Shown: positions 42,647-52,872, numbered from the stretch's first letter. The stretch: 64,000 nt of DNA from an uncultured Flavobacteriales bacterium (GCA_913020435.1 CAJVZZ010000013.1:1-64000); one strand, 5' to 3'. Translations and numbers: made by a program. The notes: generated by a model not told the origin, from the letters alone.

Positions 42647-43555
42647 TTAAATAGCTAGTTTGTCTAAATAATCGATAAAATCGGATACTCCGTTAATAAT
42701 TTTTACATTTTTTGAAGGCTGCCAGTTCATCTTATCACGATAGTAGCTTAGACCACTATAGATAATTCTTGTATCCGGAAAAGCCTTATCATAATTTCTA
42801 AGCATATTCTCATACTCAAGTGGTGTACGACTTGCTGTAAAAATAGAAAGTATATGAGAAGGCTTTCCTTCTTCTACAATTTGCTGTACATCTCTCGCAG
42901 GAACATTTTGACCTAAATAAATTACTTGATAACCACGACTTCTCAGTATATAATTTGCTAATATCAATCCTATCTCATGCGATTCACCTTCAGGTAGAAA
43001 CAAAACATATTTGTAACTATGTTTTGTTGGAATTTGAGTTGGAAGATCGTCAATTCCTGCAATTATTTTTTGGCGAATTAGACAGCTAATGAAATGTTCT
43101 TGACCAATGTTTACTTCGTCAGTAATAAACATCATACCAATTTTTACCAAAAAAGGATAAATAAATTCAGTTATAGTAGGTAAAAAGCCTGTCTCATTAA
43201 CAGATTTTTCAAATAGATTATTAAATCTGGCCTCATCAAGTTCCAACATTGCCAATAACATTGCCTGTATGTAAAACTCTGTTTGTTCACTTAAAGATTC
43301 TCCATCTTGAATGAACTCAGATACCATTTTTTTTAATTCACTATCGTCAAATTGGCCTATTTTTGATATACGCATGCCTTTCTCTAAAAGCATTGAAACA
43401 TTCAATAGTTTTTTAAGATCATTATCCTGATAATATCTTATATTGGTTACAGTCCTCATTGGTTGCAGCAAATTATAACGTTGCTCCCAAATACGAATTG
43501 TACCAGCCTTAACTCCTGAAATTCGCTCTAAATCTTTTATAGCGTACTGCCTCAT
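42647..43555 (-). CDS. CarH/LitR-like MerR-family regulator with cobalamin-binding domain
   Basis: The 302-residue protein has a MerR helix-turn-helix (YAIKDLERISGVKAGTIRIWEQ … NIRYYQDNDL), a helical bundle and a C-terminal B12-binding domain with the ExHxxG motif ESHEIG (His193). CarH proteins bind adenosylcobalamin there, repress carotenoid genes in the dark and release DNA in light. The helical cap has the Glu153-His154 pair, but the Trp of the W-x9-EH motif is Phe143. It lies directly upstream of, and on the same strand as, the carotenoid operon, behind its own terminator. Confidence 0.9.
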   Translation of the reverse strand: MRQYAIKDLERISGVKAGTIRIWEQRYNLLQPMRTVTNIRYYQDNDLKKLLNVSMLLEKGMRISKIGQFDDSELKKMVSEFIQDGESLSEQTEFYIQAMLLAMLELDEARFNNLFEKSVNETGFLPTITEFIYPFLVKIGMMFITDEVNIGQEHFISCLIRQKIIAGIDDLPTQIPTKHSYKYVLFLPEGESHEIGLILANYILRSRGYQVIYLGQNVPARDVQQIVEEGKPSHILSIFTASRTPLEYENMLRNYDKAFPDTRIIYSGLSYYRDKMNWQPSKNVKIINGVSDFIDYLDKLAI

Positions 43556-43627
43556 GGTTACGTTTAGCTTTTATACAAGCAAAAAAGAAAAGAGTTTAAT
43601 AAAGTTAAATATAAATTATCACAAGAG

Positions 43628-44326
43628 CTATAGTTTTTGCAGCTTAGAAGAAAATTTCCAGTCTCTTTCAGTTCTTAATTTTGAACTTTGAAACATTCCT
43701 TTAGATCCTTTCAACATTAAGTGAGTGCCGACTAATCCTACCCCAGTTCCAAATACAGTTCCCAATGCACCCCAAATAACAGCAGTGCTATTCGGATCAA
43801 TTTGCTGAAATGAGAAAACAGCAATTGCAGCTCCTACGGCCGCAACTCCAGTTCCAAATGCAAAACGAGTTAATCCGACAGTGCGCCAACCCATAGTTTT
43901 AACGAACTTCTTTTTAACCATAACTAAACTTGAAATTTTTACCCGTTTACCGGCTATTTTCACATATTCTTTATCTATTTCTTCAACTTTCCCTCTAAGA
44001 TTTTTTTTATTGGTTTTTGTTTTAAAGGTTACTTTCTCTCCTATTTTGAACTCCCTTACCAACTTTTGCTTTGAATTGTTGGCTAGCAATAGCGGGCCTT
44101 CTTTTTTCGGTTTTTCTTTTTTACTGCCTTTTTCTTTTTTATCTTTTTTCTTTTTTGGAATAGCTTGGAGCTGATTTACAGCTTCTTGATTATTCTTAAG
44201 TTCCTTGTCAGTTACCTCCTGTGTTGAATTTACTGGATCAGTTGGATAAATAACATCGTCCTGTCCAAATAAGATTTGAACCAACAGGAAACAGCTAAGG
44301 AATGCCAATATGTACTTTATTCCCAT
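43628..44326 (-). CDS. Exported hypothetical protein with Lys-rich linker
   Basis: The 232-residue protein has a signal peptide (ILAFLSCFLLVQILFGQ), a Lys/Glu-rich linker (KKKKDKKEKGSKKEKPKKEG), and a small beta-rich region (FKIGEKVTFKTKTNKKNLRG) that resembles an SH3-like fold. Two Gly/Ala-rich membrane helices follow near the C-terminus. I do not recognise a family. Its gene lies 2 bases after the YdcF-family gene and is probably co-transcribed with it. Confidence 0.7.
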   Translation of the reverse strand: MGIKYILAFLSCFLLVQILFGQDDVIYPTDPVNSTQEVTDKELKNNQEAVNQLQAIPKKKKDKKEKGSKKEKPKKEGPLLLANNSKQKLVREFKIGEKVTFKTKTNKKNLRGKVEEIDKEYVKIAGKRVKISSLVMVKKKFVKTMGWRTVGLTRFAFGTGVAAVGAAIAVFSFQQIDPNSTAVIWGALGTVFGTGVGLVGTHLMLKGSKGMFQSSKLRTERDWKFSSKLQKL

Positions 44327-44328
44327 AT

Positions 44329-45090
44329 TTAAATGTATCCAGCGATTTTATAACTAATCAAACCAAGCCATTCGTGAATTATTATGTTCCACTTAAAAAG
44401 AGTTTCCGCATTTGGAATAAACAGGTGATCGAAATAGAATTTTCTTTCTCCGGTTAAACCATCGACCCGATATTCATCAAATTCGATTTTCTGTTTCTGG
44501 AAGCAAGCTGAAGATCTTTTCATATGTATTGTTGAAGTAATGAGAAGCACCTTGCCTTCTATATCTAGACTATCTATCACTTTTTTAGCTTCTACTGCGT
44601 TTTGATAGGTATTTTTAGAATTAGGTTCTACTATAACATGTCTCGATTTTATCCCGATAGACTTTAGATACTCATTAATATAATTAGCTTCTGCACCATT
44701 AAAATCGTATAAGTTTCCTGCTCCACCAGAAAGTAATATGCGTTTTATTTTTCCGGATTGGTACAATGGTAACACACAGTTTAATCGATCCGCAGTCGTC
44801 CCAAAATTCACTTGATTTACTGCTGGCGCATATGATGAATAACCTCCCAAGACTATAGCTAAATCGTATTTTTCTTCCGTTGAAACAGTGTTCATTCCAG
44901 GCTCCCAAATACCCACAATTTCATCAAATACAAATGAATTTGAAAAAAGGTAAAGGGTTAGCAAACCAGTTATTAAGAACCGTTTTTTCTTCTTAGAGTT
45001 CTTGAGAATGATGCCCAGAACGAATAATATGCAAATCCAAACTATAGGGGTGCTAAAAACAAATAAAATTTTGGAAATCACATGAAACAT
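44329..45090 (-). CDS. YdcF/ElyC-family (DUF218) membrane protein
   Basis: The 253-residue protein has two N-terminal membrane helices and a DUF218 domain with YDLAIVLGGYS, GGAGNLYDFNGAEA, EPNSKNTYQNAVEA and ITSTIHMKRSSACF. This is the pattern of the ElyC/SanA/YdcF group, linked to envelope biogenesis in enterobacteria. The reaction is unknown. It is followed at 2 bases by the Lys-rich exported protein. Confidence 0.88.
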   Translation of the reverse strand: MFHVISKILFVFSTPIVWICILFVLGIILKNSKKKKRFLITGLLTLYLFSNSFVFDEIVGIWEPGMNTVSTEEKYDLAIVLGGYSSYAPAVNQVNFGTTADRLNCVLPLYQSGKIKRILLSGGAGNLYDFNGAEANYINEYLKSIGIKSRHVIVEPNSKNTYQNAVEAKKVIDSLDIEGKVLLITSTIHMKRSSACFQKQKIEFDEYRVDGLTGERKFYFDHLFIPNAETLFKWNIIIHEWLGLISYKIAGYI

Positions 45091-45133
45091 GTTACAAATG
45101 TATGTTAGAGCCTATATGAGTTTATTGCTTGTA

Positions 45134-47962
45134 TTATTTAGTTATGACCAATTTTTTTGTCATTTTAGAATATGCTCCTTTTACTTCAATATAATATACT
45201 CCTGAAGGCAACTCTGTTGCATTTATTGTTGAAGTTTTCTCGAAATCATTGATTTGACCTTCTAGTTTTACGCGTCCAATTTCATCATATAGCACAAATG
45301 ATGTAAGTTGTTCAATTGAGTTTTCCCAATTTAAATGCACAACTCCCCTGCTTGGATTCGGATAAACATTCACTTTAAAATTATTAACGGTTTTAGCATC
45401 CTCCATTCCAATTAATGAAGAACTTGTAACATTTACTCCAAATATTCCACTTCCATGAGTAGCAATTGCTAAATAATTATCAGCATCTCTAGTGTCCATT
45501 TTATCGACTATCGCATTTCCAATAAGAGTTGGAGACTGCTGACTCCAAATAGTATTTTCGCCATCCAGCATATCAGTTGCAAAGAGACCAATACTGGTTC
45601 CAACAAAATATGCTGTGCCAGAATCCGTTTCTAAAATAGCAGCACTCCGCACAGAAGGGCCATTTCCAAGACCTCTTGCTGCATCCGGAATCCCATCAGG
45701 TAATTCATCTTCTAAATTCCCTGCAGCAGTTTTCCAATTATCACCTCCATCTTCAGAATAAAAAATGCTGTATGCATTATAATTAGAAAAGACGACCATA
45801 ACCTTATCTGCGTCTTCAGGGTGAACAGCGAAATCACTTACATAAGTACCTTTTAACACTCCAGTAATATCTGAGATCGGCGTCACTAACGCACCAGCAG
45901 TATTTGCATTTTCTACTCTGTATATAGATCCATTAGATGTTCCGACATATAATCTGTGTTTTGGATTAGTGCGGCTACTTACCATGGCTGTAATTGATCT
46001 TGAGAAGGTAAAGTTCATAGTGGACCAATCATTTCTAGTGGCATTAGTATTATCTATATTAATTGACTTTAATGAATTATGCACTTTAATCTTTGAAGGT
46101 CCTCCAGCAGCATCCTTGTACAACATGTACATTATGTTGTTATCTGCATAATCTAATTCGAAAGGATTTATAAAATCGAAATTTATTGATCTGTTAAATT
46201 GATTTGTCGGCGTAGGTTCAAGCCGTACAGAGGCAATTTTTTCACCATTTCCATTCATTCTAATTCTAAATGTTCTACCATACTGACTTGAAACATAATA
46301 GACTCCTGAACCATCTGAAAGCGTTCCATCTTCAACTGCACAATAAGAGCCATCTGACTGCAGTGGATCTGTCCAATCCTTTCTATCACTCGCACTATTA
46401 GTAAAAAAAGTTCCATTATCCTGCAAACCTCCAATTACAGCAGCATTTTTTACCAGGTGATCTATCGCAACTGTATAAAATTGAGAAGTAAAATACCCCG
46501 TATTTTTAAACTGCCATACTACCTCATTTGCTTTTATGTTGTTGGTAAAAGAAATACCACCATCAGAAGCGGAGAAAGCCTCACTGGAATTATTTGGAAG
46601 GAAAATCAAATTATGTTGATCAGGGTGTTGATTGGCATAACGATATTCTCTTGGATCTGAAAATGACTTGGGGTTATAGCCTCCTATTTGAACTATGTTG
46701 TTTCGAGTAGTAAATCCATCATCCGAACGAAATAGGTTTGTTGAACCAATGTAAACGATAGTCTTATCAAACGGATCAATTCGGACCATCATATTGTAAT
46801 TACCTTGAGTATCAAAAGAATAGTAAGCATTCTGATTAGAAGGAATATTAGTAGAAAGGCTAGTCCATGAGCCTCCCGAACCACTTCCGTCTCCATTTAT
46901 ATAGTTGTATTTAAACAAACTAGAATATTCGTTGTCTGTCGAGCTTGGATCAGCTGTTGAACCAGAACCAGGCGTTCGAGCAAGGAATATCAATTCATTT
47001 TCATCGGATCCAGCAATATCAAATACTATTCTTTCAAAATTACTCGGCCAAATAGCTCCAGTAATATTCACCCAAGTCTCTCCGTCAGTTGATCTGTATA
47101 CTCCAGGATCAGCCTGATTAAATTGTTTTGCTAATGCGGCATAAACAACTCCATTAGAAGTTACTTTAACATCTGCATAAAATGAAGCCGAAGAATTATT
47201 ATCACCTAACACCTTCTTCCAAGTTGCTCCGCCATCAAGACTTTTCATAATAACGCCATTAGCGGCAGCGTATACTTCATCCTCAGTCGTATTGCTAGGA
47301 TCAACAGCAAGACTCCATGTTATTCCCCAGTCTCCAGCATTATTAACTTTTTCAACTTGAGTCGATTTCAGAGGTGTCCAAGTAACTCCTTTATCAATTG
47401 ACTTTAATAAACCATTGCCTAACAGCGTGAAATCATTTCCAATCAAAGAGCCTCTTCCTTCTCCTGTTCCTGCGTACCATATATCTTTTTTTCCAGGTCG
47501 AGAGTCCTGAACTATACAGCTAATATTTTGCGCATAATCATTACTTGAAACCTTAGCCCACGAGAGTCCAAAATTGGTACTTCTCCAAATTCCACCTGAA
47601 ACACCACCAGCTAAGATATTTGATGTATTTGACAAATCAACAGCTAAAGCTCTAGTTCTTCCACCAACATTCTGAGGCCCTCTTCTCGCGTAAATCAACG
47701 AATCTTCAGCCCTGCTTCCATACGAATTATGAAATGCTTTTGGTAATGTTCTACCAAAAGCCAACTCTTTATGTCTCATGTTTATTGGAATCTCGCCAGT
47801 TTGTGGATCAACTAATCTAGAGCGCATCCACTTTGCACGAGCTTCAGCATGTCCATCTAAATTCTGAAATTCAGTTGATTTAGAAAACTTTTCCTTGTTT
47901 AAAAAAAATAAAGAAATTATTCCTACAACTATTACTAAAAGTCCTATTCTGGTTCTAATCAT
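45134..47962 (-). CDS. T9SS-sorted beta-propeller (BNR/sortilin-like) protein, paralogue B
   Basis: The 942-residue protein has an N-terminal membrane/signal segment (IGLLVIVVGIISLFFL). A large propeller region follows with recurrent S-x-D-x-G-x-x-W (BNR/Asp-box) turns such as STNFGLSWAKV, SIDKGVTWTPL, SLDGGATWKKV and SEDGGDNWKTA. It ends in a type A T9SS sorting domain (VYPNPSRGVVHLNW … YYIEVKGAYSKMTKKLVI in outline). Such Vps10/sialidase-like propellers bind or cleave surface ligands; catalytic sialidase residues are not evident. It is paralogous to the gene at 48396-51131, with a lipoprotein gene between. Confidence 0.88.
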   Translation of the reverse strand: MIRTRIGLLVIVVGIISLFFLNKEKFSKSTEFQNLDGHAEARAKWMRSRLVDPQTGEIPINMRHKELAFGRTLPKAFHNSYGSRAEDSLIYARRGPQNVGGRTRALAVDLSNTSNILAGGVSGGIWRSTNFGLSWAKVSSNDYAQNISCIVQDSRPGKKDIWYAGTGEGRGSLIGNDFTLLGNGLLKSIDKGVTWTPLKSTQVEKVNNAGDWGITWSLAVDPSNTTEDEVYAAANGVIMKSLDGGATWKKVLGDNNSSASFYADVKVTSNGVVYAALAKQFNQADPGVYRSTDGETWVNITGAIWPSNFERIVFDIAGSDENELIFLARTPGSGSTADPSSTDNEYSSLFKYNYINGDGSGSGGSWTSLSTNIPSNQNAYYSFDTQGNYNMMVRIDPFDKTIVYIGSTNLFRSDDGFTTRNNIVQIGGYNPKSFSDPREYRYANQHPDQHNLIFLPNNSSEAFSASDGGISFTNNIKANEVVWQFKNTGYFTSQFYTVAIDHLVKNAAVIGGLQDNGTFFTNSASDRKDWTDPLQSDGSYCAVEDGTLSDGSGVYYVSSQYGRTFRIRMNGNGEKIASVRLEPTPTNQFNRSINFDFINPFELDYADNNIMYMLYKDAAGGPSKIKVHNSLKSINIDNTNATRNDWSTMNFTFSRSITAMVSSRTNPKHRLYVGTSNGSIYRVENANTAGALVTPISDITGVLKGTYVSDFAVHPEDADKVMVVFSNYNAYSIFYSEDGGDNWKTAAGNLEDELPDGIPDAARGLGNGPSVRSAAILETDSGTAYFVGTSIGLFATDMLDGENTIWSQQSPTLIGNAIVDKMDTRDADNYLAIATHGSGIFGVNVTSSSLIGMEDAKTVNNFKVNVYPNPSRGVVHLNWENSIEQLTSFVLYDEIGRVKLEGQINDFEKTSTINATELPSGVYYIEVKGAYSKMTKKLVITK

Positions 47963-47966
47963 ACTG

Positions 47967-48392
47967 CTATTTCAATTTTTCATACAAGTCTACCTGGTAG
48001 AGTTTTTCACTATTAACTTCTCCAACTAGTTTTATCGTTGCAATTATTTTATCACTTTGTTTTAGTGCAACAAAAACCTCCTGTAACCCCTTATGTGTAT
48101 TGCTATCTGCACCATCTGTACCGTAAGCAAAATAAGCAAGAATTGGCTTTCCCTGTTCAAAATTCTTCGTGAAATATTGACCAGTTTCTTTAACTTGTTC
48201 GACTTGTATTTTAGCATAACAATGTTTATTTCCACAGTTAATTCCTTCAGTAACACTCTCTTCAAATTGAAGTAATGTCCCAATCACTACTGCCTCATCT
48301 CTCGATGCTTTTATTGTCGGAAGCTTAGATACCTGATTACTTTGACAACCAACGATAATTATGAAACATAAAATGAAAATTCGGGATACCAT
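47967..48392 (-). CDS. Small lipoprotein between the two propeller genes
   Basis: The 141-residue protein has a lipoprotein signal (FILCFIIIVGC) and a beta-rich domain with VVIGTLLQFEESV and KIQVEQVKETGQYF, ending LYQVDLYEKLK. I do not recognise the family, though the early strand pattern recalls OB-like domains. It lies 3 bases after one propeller gene and 4 bases before the other, so the three form a tight operon and it may anchor or serve the two secreted proteins. Confidence 0.8.
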   Translation of the reverse strand: MVSRIFILCFIIIVGCQSNQVSKLPTIKASRDEAVVIGTLLQFEESVTEGINCGNKHCYAKIQVEQVKETGQYFTKNFEQGKPILAYFAYGTDGADSNTHKGLQEVFVALKQSDKIIATIKLVGEVNSEKLYQVDLYEKLK

Positions 48393-48395
48393 AAA

Positions 48396-51131
48396 TTAAA
48401 TTTTTACGAATCGACTAATATAAGATTCAGCATCAACTGGGAACCTAATAATATAGGTTCCCACTGGTAAGTGCTGAATATTTCCAGAAATTTTATTGTT
48501 TTCGACATGCCACTCAATATCCACAGCGTTACCTAGTGAATTATAAACTTGGATATCTTGTATGGAAAACTCATCAATTTCGTGGATTCTCAATGCAACG
48601 TTCGTTCTTGCTGGATTTGGAAACAGAATTGCTTTTTGCAATTGTCCTTCCGTTACATTAGCAATTATATTATCGGATTGGGTCACATAAGAACTAAATA
48701 CTCCACCACCATGAGTAGCGACACCTAAATACCCATCCGCAGCTCTATAATCAATTGCAGTTACAACGTGCGAACCAATTTCTGACTCACTTACCCGATC
48801 CCAAACCGTGCTATTACTATCAATATTTAGAGTGCCGAATAAACCCACACTTGTTCCCAGCAGCAACCAAGAAGCATCTCTCAATTCGACGAACTTTGCT
48901 ACCCTGCACGATGGTCCATCGTTAATTTGAGCAAATTGAGCAGGTATCCCTGGCTGAATTTTACCTTCAATATTTCCTGATATATTTTCCCACGAATCTC
49001 CTCCTGTTTCAGAATAAAACACACTGTATACGTTATAATTTGAAAATACGACAACCACTTTCTTTGCGTCTTTTGGATGCACTGCAATTGAAGAAACAAA
49101 GCCATTAGAGTTTGGAATAGTTACATTTTTATATGTGTAATTAGCATTTGAGCTATCTACTCGAACAACGGCGCCACCACTAGTTCCAAAATATAAAATA
49201 TTTGCAGGTTCTTTGCTTACTTCCACTGCGCTGATTACTCCTGATACTCCTGAAATGTTTAGTTGTTCCCAGTTTTCAGTTTGCTTGACAAACTGGTTGT
49301 CTAATTCAAAAACGGAAATATCGCTATTGCGCCACAAGACATTCCCATTTGGTAGAAACAATATTCTATTGTCATTAGGATCAATAGTGTATGGGTTAAT
49401 AAACAAATAATTACTGGGAGCAATTGGATCTATACGAGCAAATCCAATACGATTACCCGATCCATCAACAGCAACTTTAAATAATCCCGCTTGTTGTTTT
49501 GCAGCTAGAAAATAAGGGGAGTAATCAAGGAAATGGCAATAAGCCCCATCATAATCAACTGGCATGCTCCAAGAATGAAGACTATCCGCCAAGTAATATA
49601 ATGTCCCATTATCTTGAAGACCACCAACCATCTTTTTAGAACCTACTTTTTTATCCAATGCCAAAGTGTAAAATTGAGTAGTGACGTAACCGTTATTCAG
49701 TGATTCCCAAACAACTTGTTTGGAGTATAAATCTCTACTCAAATGAATTCCACCATCTGAGCCTGTTAAAATAATCTTAGAATCAGTTGGATGAAAAACT
49801 ACTGTATGCACATCGGGATGATGGTTTGGATATATCTGATAAAAAGGCGTATCTATTTTATGATAATATCCGCCGGCAAACTTATCATCCCCTTTAGTAG
49901 AGAATCCATTATGACTAATATTTAAGTTTACTCCAGCTAATGCAACGGTATTACTATCATGAGGTGAAACTTTAATATCCATGCAATATCCCGTCTGAGA
50001 ATGATAATCATCAAAAGGCCATATTCCTTTAGGTAAATTCATAGAAAGATTCTCCCAGTTCCCGCCTAATCCGCTGCCATTTCCTGAGTTGTAAGTGTAT
50101 TTGAAAAGTGAATGATACCCGTTACGCCCTAAAAACTCACTTTTTTGTCCTGAATTTGGACTTTCAAATAATACAAACATTGAGTTTTCATTCTGCTGAT
50201 TCAAACCAATTATTCCTCGACCTAAATTAGGTGCTGGAGTTTTTACTAAGTTAAAACTGAGACCATCTGTACTTCTAAATAAACCGCTTGCACTTCCTAT
50301 TCCTGAACTTATCGCAGCATACCAAATTCCAGAACTAGTCTGTACAAGATCGATGATTTGATTTGCCGCTCCATTTCCATGAACATTGAGCCAGGTTACT
50401 CCTTGATTTTTACTTCTAAAAATACCACTAGGCGTAGCCAACAATAAAACAGTGCTAGAAGATTGATTATCCACCAATATCTTCCAACTCAGATCTAAGC
50501 TATCTTGTCGCTGAGGAGAGTCATTTATGAAACTACCCAATCTATTCCAAGTTTCGCCAAAATCATTTGAAACTAAAACACCATCACCACCAAAATGCGC
50601 CGAAAAATTTGCCGCTCCCTGAGAAGCTCCCCTTGCCTCTCCAGTACTTGCGTACCACATATTTTCTTTACCGATACGTGGATCTTGTGTTATCCAGGTA
50701 ATAGATAAATTGTGTTCGTGAGTACTTACTTTATTCCAGCTTTTACCTTCGTTTTTACTTAGAAAAATTCCGCCAGAGGCTGCTCCTGCGATTATTCTAG
50801 TTGGGTTTGATCGATCAATAGTAAGCGCTCTAGTTCTGCCTCCAATATTGTATGGACCTCTATTCTTCCATTGCAATTCTCCCGATCTTGCCCCTAGAGG
50901 AAAGTGTTCTGAAACAAAGTCTAAATCTGATTTTCGAATATTAGCTGGTACTTTGCCTGTAGAAGGATCCTGCAACTGCATTTTCCACCAATTAGCATCG
51001 GCTTTTTCTGCAATAGGATTGCTTTTACCTAGGAATTCTTTCCGATTGTTGGATCCAAACCAAATCAGTAAGAACGTGAGAATAATAAACACACTAATTG
51101 TAAATCCCTTTGAACCCATAAAACATTTCAA
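48396..51131 (-). CDS. T9SS-sorted beta-propeller (BNR/sortilin-like) protein, paralogue A
   Basis: The 911-residue protein shares its layout with the gene at 45134-47962: membrane/signal segment, WKNRGPYNIGGRTRALTIDR near the start of the mature domain, and Asp-box turns (SKNEGKSWNKV, SNDFGETWNRL, SETGGDSWENI). The shared VGGLQDNGT motif and a C-terminal sorting domain beginning LFPNPARTNVALRI follow. The start could be the ATG at 51131 or 51119. It is the first gene of the three-gene operon. A binding function at the cell surface is inferred. Confidence 0.88.
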   Translation of the reverse strand: MKCFMGSKGFTISVFIILTFLLIWFGSNNRKEFLGKSNPIAEKADANWWKMQLQDPSTGKVPANIRKSDLDFVSEHFPLGARSGELQWKNRGPYNIGGRTRALTIDRSNPTRIIAGAASGGIFLSKNEGKSWNKVSTHEHNLSITWITQDPRIGKENMWYASTGEARGASQGAANFSAHFGGDGVLVSNDFGETWNRLGSFINDSPQRQDSLDLSWKILVDNQSSSTVLLLATPSGIFRSKNQGVTWLNVHGNGAANQIIDLVQTSSGIWYAAISSGIGSASGLFRSTDGLSFNLVKTPAPNLGRGIIGLNQQNENSMFVLFESPNSGQKSEFLGRNGYHSLFKYTYNSGNGSGLGGNWENLSMNLPKGIWPFDDYHSQTGYCMDIKVSPHDSNTVALAGVNLNISHNGFSTKGDDKFAGGYYHKIDTPFYQIYPNHHPDVHTVVFHPTDSKIILTGSDGGIHLSRDLYSKQVVWESLNNGYVTTQFYTLALDKKVGSKKMVGGLQDNGTLYYLADSLHSWSMPVDYDGAYCHFLDYSPYFLAAKQQAGLFKVAVDGSGNRIGFARIDPIAPSNYLFINPYTIDPNDNRILFLPNGNVLWRNSDISVFELDNQFVKQTENWEQLNISGVSGVISAVEVSKEPANILYFGTSGGAVVRVDSSNANYTYKNVTIPNSNGFVSSIAVHPKDAKKVVVVFSNYNVYSVFYSETGGDSWENISGNIEGKIQPGIPAQFAQINDGPSCRVAKFVELRDASWLLLGTSVGLFGTLNIDSNSTVWDRVSESEIGSHVVTAIDYRAADGYLGVATHGGGVFSSYVTQSDNIIANVTEGQLQKAILFPNPARTNVALRIHEIDEFSIQDIQVYNSLGNAVDIEWHVENNKISGNIQHLPVGTYIIRFPVDAESYISRFVKI

Positions 51132-51191
51132 ATTTAAGTTTAAACAAGCTTATAAAAATTAATTTTAATCGTTTTCTGAAACCGGTCGAAT

Positions 51192-52124
51192 CTAAATTTT
51201 TTCTTCCAATTTTTCGTATGAATGAATGTCTTTCACATTAAGGTGTGTAGACCCGTCTCTGTAAGTTTTATAAGCTGGTTTGAACTTAGCATTAAAAATT
51301 ATATCACCTTTAGTATAAGAGAACCTCGAATGAACAACTTGGCTAAATGAATCATCGAATCCTTTCAAAAGGACAAGTACCTCAGGGTTTAATTTCATTA
51401 TTTCAGCTGGTGATTTATCACAAAACGGACTTTCTTCGTCGATAGGGTGCACTAAAGTCCAGTTTAACGGAAAGAAGTCAATGTTAGAAATATCTAATTT
51501 TAGTCGACTGTATGTTCTTCGGTACTCTCCATTAATTTCTTTGGTTGTTGCCAAAAGAAGCTTTGCCTCCATTTCCATAAGGACATTATTCCTCATATTA
51601 ACCGCTCTAAACATTAGACTAAACCCTCCTTTAAATGGACTTAATAAAATATTATTACTATATAAAATAATTGCTGAAGGCTGAGCAAATCGGCCATATA
51701 ACACACCAGTGGCAATCGAAAAACTCATAAAGCCAACTAGTGCTTGAAACGATGCTATTATATTCACACCTATTCCTACAGGAGCTAAACCACCGTAACC
51801 AACCGTGGTAAACGTTTGAAAACTAAAAAATAATGCTGTTAGAAAATCACTTCCAAATTTATGAGTGCGATAACCTTGAATTCCATCTACTCCTACCAAT
51901 AAATATGAAAGGGCGAATAGCGCATTGGTGGCTATGTAAGTCACAAGAATAATGGTAATAAACTTGAGCCAAGTTATATTTAGAAAAAACTGATATAAAT
52001 GTCGAATGGCGGGCCCAAGGCCCTCTCTATATATATTAAACGAGCCATCGGGATTAATTATCCTTTGTGTTTGTTTATCATATTCTTCGCCTAATCCAGG
52101 ATCACTTAAGTGCTCTTTCGCCAT
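51192..52124 (-). CDS. KirBac-type inward-rectifier potassium channel
   Basis: The 310-residue protein has an amphipathic slide helix, two membrane helices and a selectivity filter TTVGYGG (Thr107-Val-Gly-Tyr-Gly111). A C-terminal immunoglobulin-like cytoplasmic domain of about 150 residues follows (LMFRAVNMRNNVLMEMEAKL). This is the Kir fold, which passes K+ across the inner membrane and is gated by the cytoplasmic domain. It stands alone between the propeller operon and the two-component genes. Confidence 0.95.
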   Translation of the reverse strand: MAKEHLSDPGLGEEYDKQTQRIINPDGSFNIYREGLGPAIRHLYQFFLNITWLKFITIILVTYIATNALFALSYLLVGVDGIQGYRTHKFGSDFLTALFFSFQTFTTVGYGGLAPVGIGVNIIASFQALVGFMSFSIATGVLYGRFAQPSAIILYSNNILLSPFKGGFSLMFRAVNMRNNVLMEMEAKLLLATTKEINGEYRRTYSRLKLDISNIDFFPLNWTLVHPIDEESPFCDKSPAEIMKLNPEVLVLLKGFDDSFSQVVHSRFSYTKGDIIFNAKFKPAYKTYRDGSTHLNVKDIHSYEKLEEKI

Positions 52125-52173
52125 ATATCAAATATAGAAGATTCAATGACCTACTCAATGGAATGAATAGTCT

Positions 52174-52872
52174 TCAACTGTCTGTCAATCGAAATCCTAT
52201 ACCGTGCACATTTTCTATTTTTATCGAAGTATCTGGACTTAAATATTTTCGCAATCTACTTATAAACACATCCATGCTTCTTCCTAGAAAATAATCGTTT
52301 TCACCCCAAACCAACTTCAGTGCTACTTCTCTTTCTAAGACACTATTTTGATGAATGAAAAGTAATCTTAGTAATTCAGCTTCTTTTTTTGTGAGTTCGG
52401 AAACGGATCCATTTGTAGTCAATTTCAAATTTCTATAATCAAATTTAGAATTGCCTAATTCAAATATTTCTTTTCCCTTAACTTCATCTATTAACTTTCT
52501 ATTTGAGCGACGAAGAATAGCGTTTACTCTGGCCAATAATTCTTCAAACGCAAATGGCTTTGTTAGATAGTCATCTGCACCAGCACCAAATCCTTCAACC
52601 TTGTCAGCAATCATACTTTTAGCTGTCAAGAATAAAATAGGTATATCTAGATTCATTTTCCGAATATCATTTGCCAATGTAAACCCATCTTTTTTCGGCA
52701 ACATAACATCAAGAATACAAATATCAAATTTACCTTCGTAAAAAACCTCAAAGCCAGAAAGTCCATCTTTCGCAAGTGTCACTTTAGCTCCTGCATCAAC
52801 CAAGTTATCTTTAATCACGAAGCCTAAACTGGCATCATCTTCTACTAATAATATTGACTTTCCTTCAATCAT
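52174..52872 (-). CDS. OmpR-family response regulator
   Basis: The 232-residue protein has a receiver domain (SILLVEDDASLGFVI, phospho-acceptor Asp in CILDVMLPKKDG, conserved Lys in DYLTKPFAFEELLAR) and a C-terminal winged-helix DNA-binding domain (LTKKEAELLRLL, SMDVFISRLRKYLS). Its start overlaps the end of the histidine kinase gene by 4 bases, so the two form a pair. The regulon is unknown. It is 49 bases upstream of the KirBac gene. Confidence 0.95.
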   Translation of the reverse strand: MIEGKSILLVEDDASLGFVIKDNLVDAGAKVTLAKDGLSGFEVFYEGKFDICILDVMLPKKDGFTLANDIRKMNLDIPILFLTAKSMIADKVEGFGAGADDYLTKPFAFEELLARVNAILRRSNRKLIDEVKGKEIFELGNSKFDYRNLKLTTNGSVSELTKKEAELLRLLFIHQNSVLEREVALKLVWGENDYFLGRSMDVFISRLRKYLSPDTSIKIENVHGIGFRLTDS

